Shown here one piece after another: positions 6,854 to 7,366 of a DNA stretch of 7,366 nucleotides. The stretch comes from Clostridia bacterium (GTDB lineage Bacteria > Bacillota > Clostridia > Oscillospirales > CAG-272). The stretch covers positions 1-7,366 of the forward strand of contig CAAGKS010000058.1 of NCBI GenBank assembly GCA_900770605.1, in the 5' to 3' direction. How positions within the stretch are numbered: position 1 is the first letter of the stretch; each line of letters begins with the position of its first letter. The notes below the pieces were generated by a model. The model was given only the letters and a program-made list of their open reading frames with translations. It had not been told where the DNA came from and searched no databases. The position numbers and the translations under genes are program-made.

Positions 6854-7366
6854 ATGAAAAATTCAGAAAAGACGAAAAGATTAGTTCTTGCTTCTTTGAT
6901 AATGGCAATTATCGCTGTAATGGGCTTTACACCTCTTGGATACGTTAAGCTTGGTGTGATAGAGGTTACGTTCCTGATGATTCCTGTTGTAATAGGCGCG
7001 GCAACTCTTGGTATGGGTTGGGGAACTTTTTTCGGCGCTGTGTTCGGTGTCACGTCGTTTTTTCAGTGCTTTGGTTATAGTGCCTTCGGAACTGCGCTTT
7101 TTGCAATAAATCCTGTTGCAACTTTTATTTTGTGTCTTGTCCCGAGAATACTTATGGGATTTTTGTCAGGTCTTATATTCAAGGCGGTGTCCAAGATAGA
7201 TAAGACCAAGATTGCTTCCTTTATAACCGCCTCGGTTTCGGGAGCATTGTTAAATACGGCATTCTTTACCGTTGCATTTTTGATGTTTTTCAGAAATGCA
7301 GATCTTACCGCCGCATTTGGAATAAATCTTGCGGATATGTCTGTTATAAACGTAATAGGAATACTC
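6854..7366 (+). CDS. ECF transporter S component-like membrane protein (partial, runs off the right edge)
   Basis: The reading frame from the ATG at 6854 stays open for 171 codons to the window end. The product is very hydrophobic, with roughly five or six helices (approximately residues 9-27, 36-55, 57-72, 78-108, 119-147, and a possible sixth beginning near 160) and a short basic N-terminus (KNSEKTKR). The pattern GFTPLGYVKLG, EVTFLMIPVVIGA, SFFQCFG, NPVATFILCLVPR resembles substrate-binding S components of energy-coupling factor vitamin transporters (PF12822-like). S components are about 180-200 residues, so most of the gene is here. Small residues S14 and A18 in helix 1 could be the SxxxA contact with EcfT. 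The substrate is not readable. Pantothenate is a reasonable guess because its precursor 2-ketoisovalerate comes from this pathway, but riboflavin or another vitamin is possible. The ribosome site is GGGGGT, 8 nt upstream. Confidence 0.75.
   Translation, partial: MKNSEKTKRLVLASLIMAIIAVMGFTPLGYVKLGVIEVTFLMIPVVIGAATLGMGWGTFFGAVFGVTSFFQCFGYSAFGTALFAINPVATFILCLVPRILMGFLSGLIFKAVSKIDKTKIASFITASVSGALLNTAFFTVAFLMFFRNADLTAAFGINLADMSVINVIGIL

Overview
The window looks like a chromosomal segment of a low-to-moderate G+C Clostridia-type Firmicute, possibly Oscillospiraceae/Ruminococcaceae-like; the lineage is inferred from gene content, T-box leaders and strong Shine-Dalgarno sites, not from any search. 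It contains housekeeping SRP genes and a branched-chain amino acid (BCAA) biosynthesis cluster. I see no mobile element, CRISPR array, tRNA or rRNA.

Layout. Positions 1-1044 (minus strand) hold the end of a ylxM-ffh operon: ylxM (709-1044) followed by ffh (from 686, running off the left edge), driven by a near-consensus sigma-A promoter at 1097-1125. A 50-bp A/T-tract spacer separates this from a divergent promoter (1176-1204). That promoter starts an isoleucine-type T-box leader (about 1211-1462, specifier ATC) ahead of ilvA (1507-2700) and ridA (2720-3091). A second promoter (3188-3216) and a second T-box leader (about 3223-3510, specifier CTC, leucine) precede ilvB (3547-5208), ilvN (5221-5718) and ilvC (5775-6785). 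After ilvC comes a strong 30-nt inverted repeat, then the start of an integral membrane protein resembling an ECF transporter S component (6854 to the right edge).

How the genes work together. IlvA makes 2-ketobutyrate from threonine, and RidA hydrolyses the reactive enamine/imine intermediates of that reaction. IlvBN condenses pyruvate with 2-ketobutyrate or with pyruvate, and IlvC isomerises and reduces the products toward isoleucine and valine/leucine. The two leaders divide control: the isoleucine-specific entry step appears to answer to uncharged tRNA-Ile, and the shared enzymes to uncharged tRNA-Leu. ilvD, ilvE and the leu genes are not in the window.

No previously undescribed system is evident. 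The points most worth a second look are the paired Ile/Leu T-boxes, a Ser in place of the first Gly of the thiamine-diphosphate GDG motif of IlvB, a His in the NADPH-phosphate-binding loop of IlvC, a perfect palindrome at the ylxM transcription start, and the unusual hairpin between ilvC and the transporter gene.
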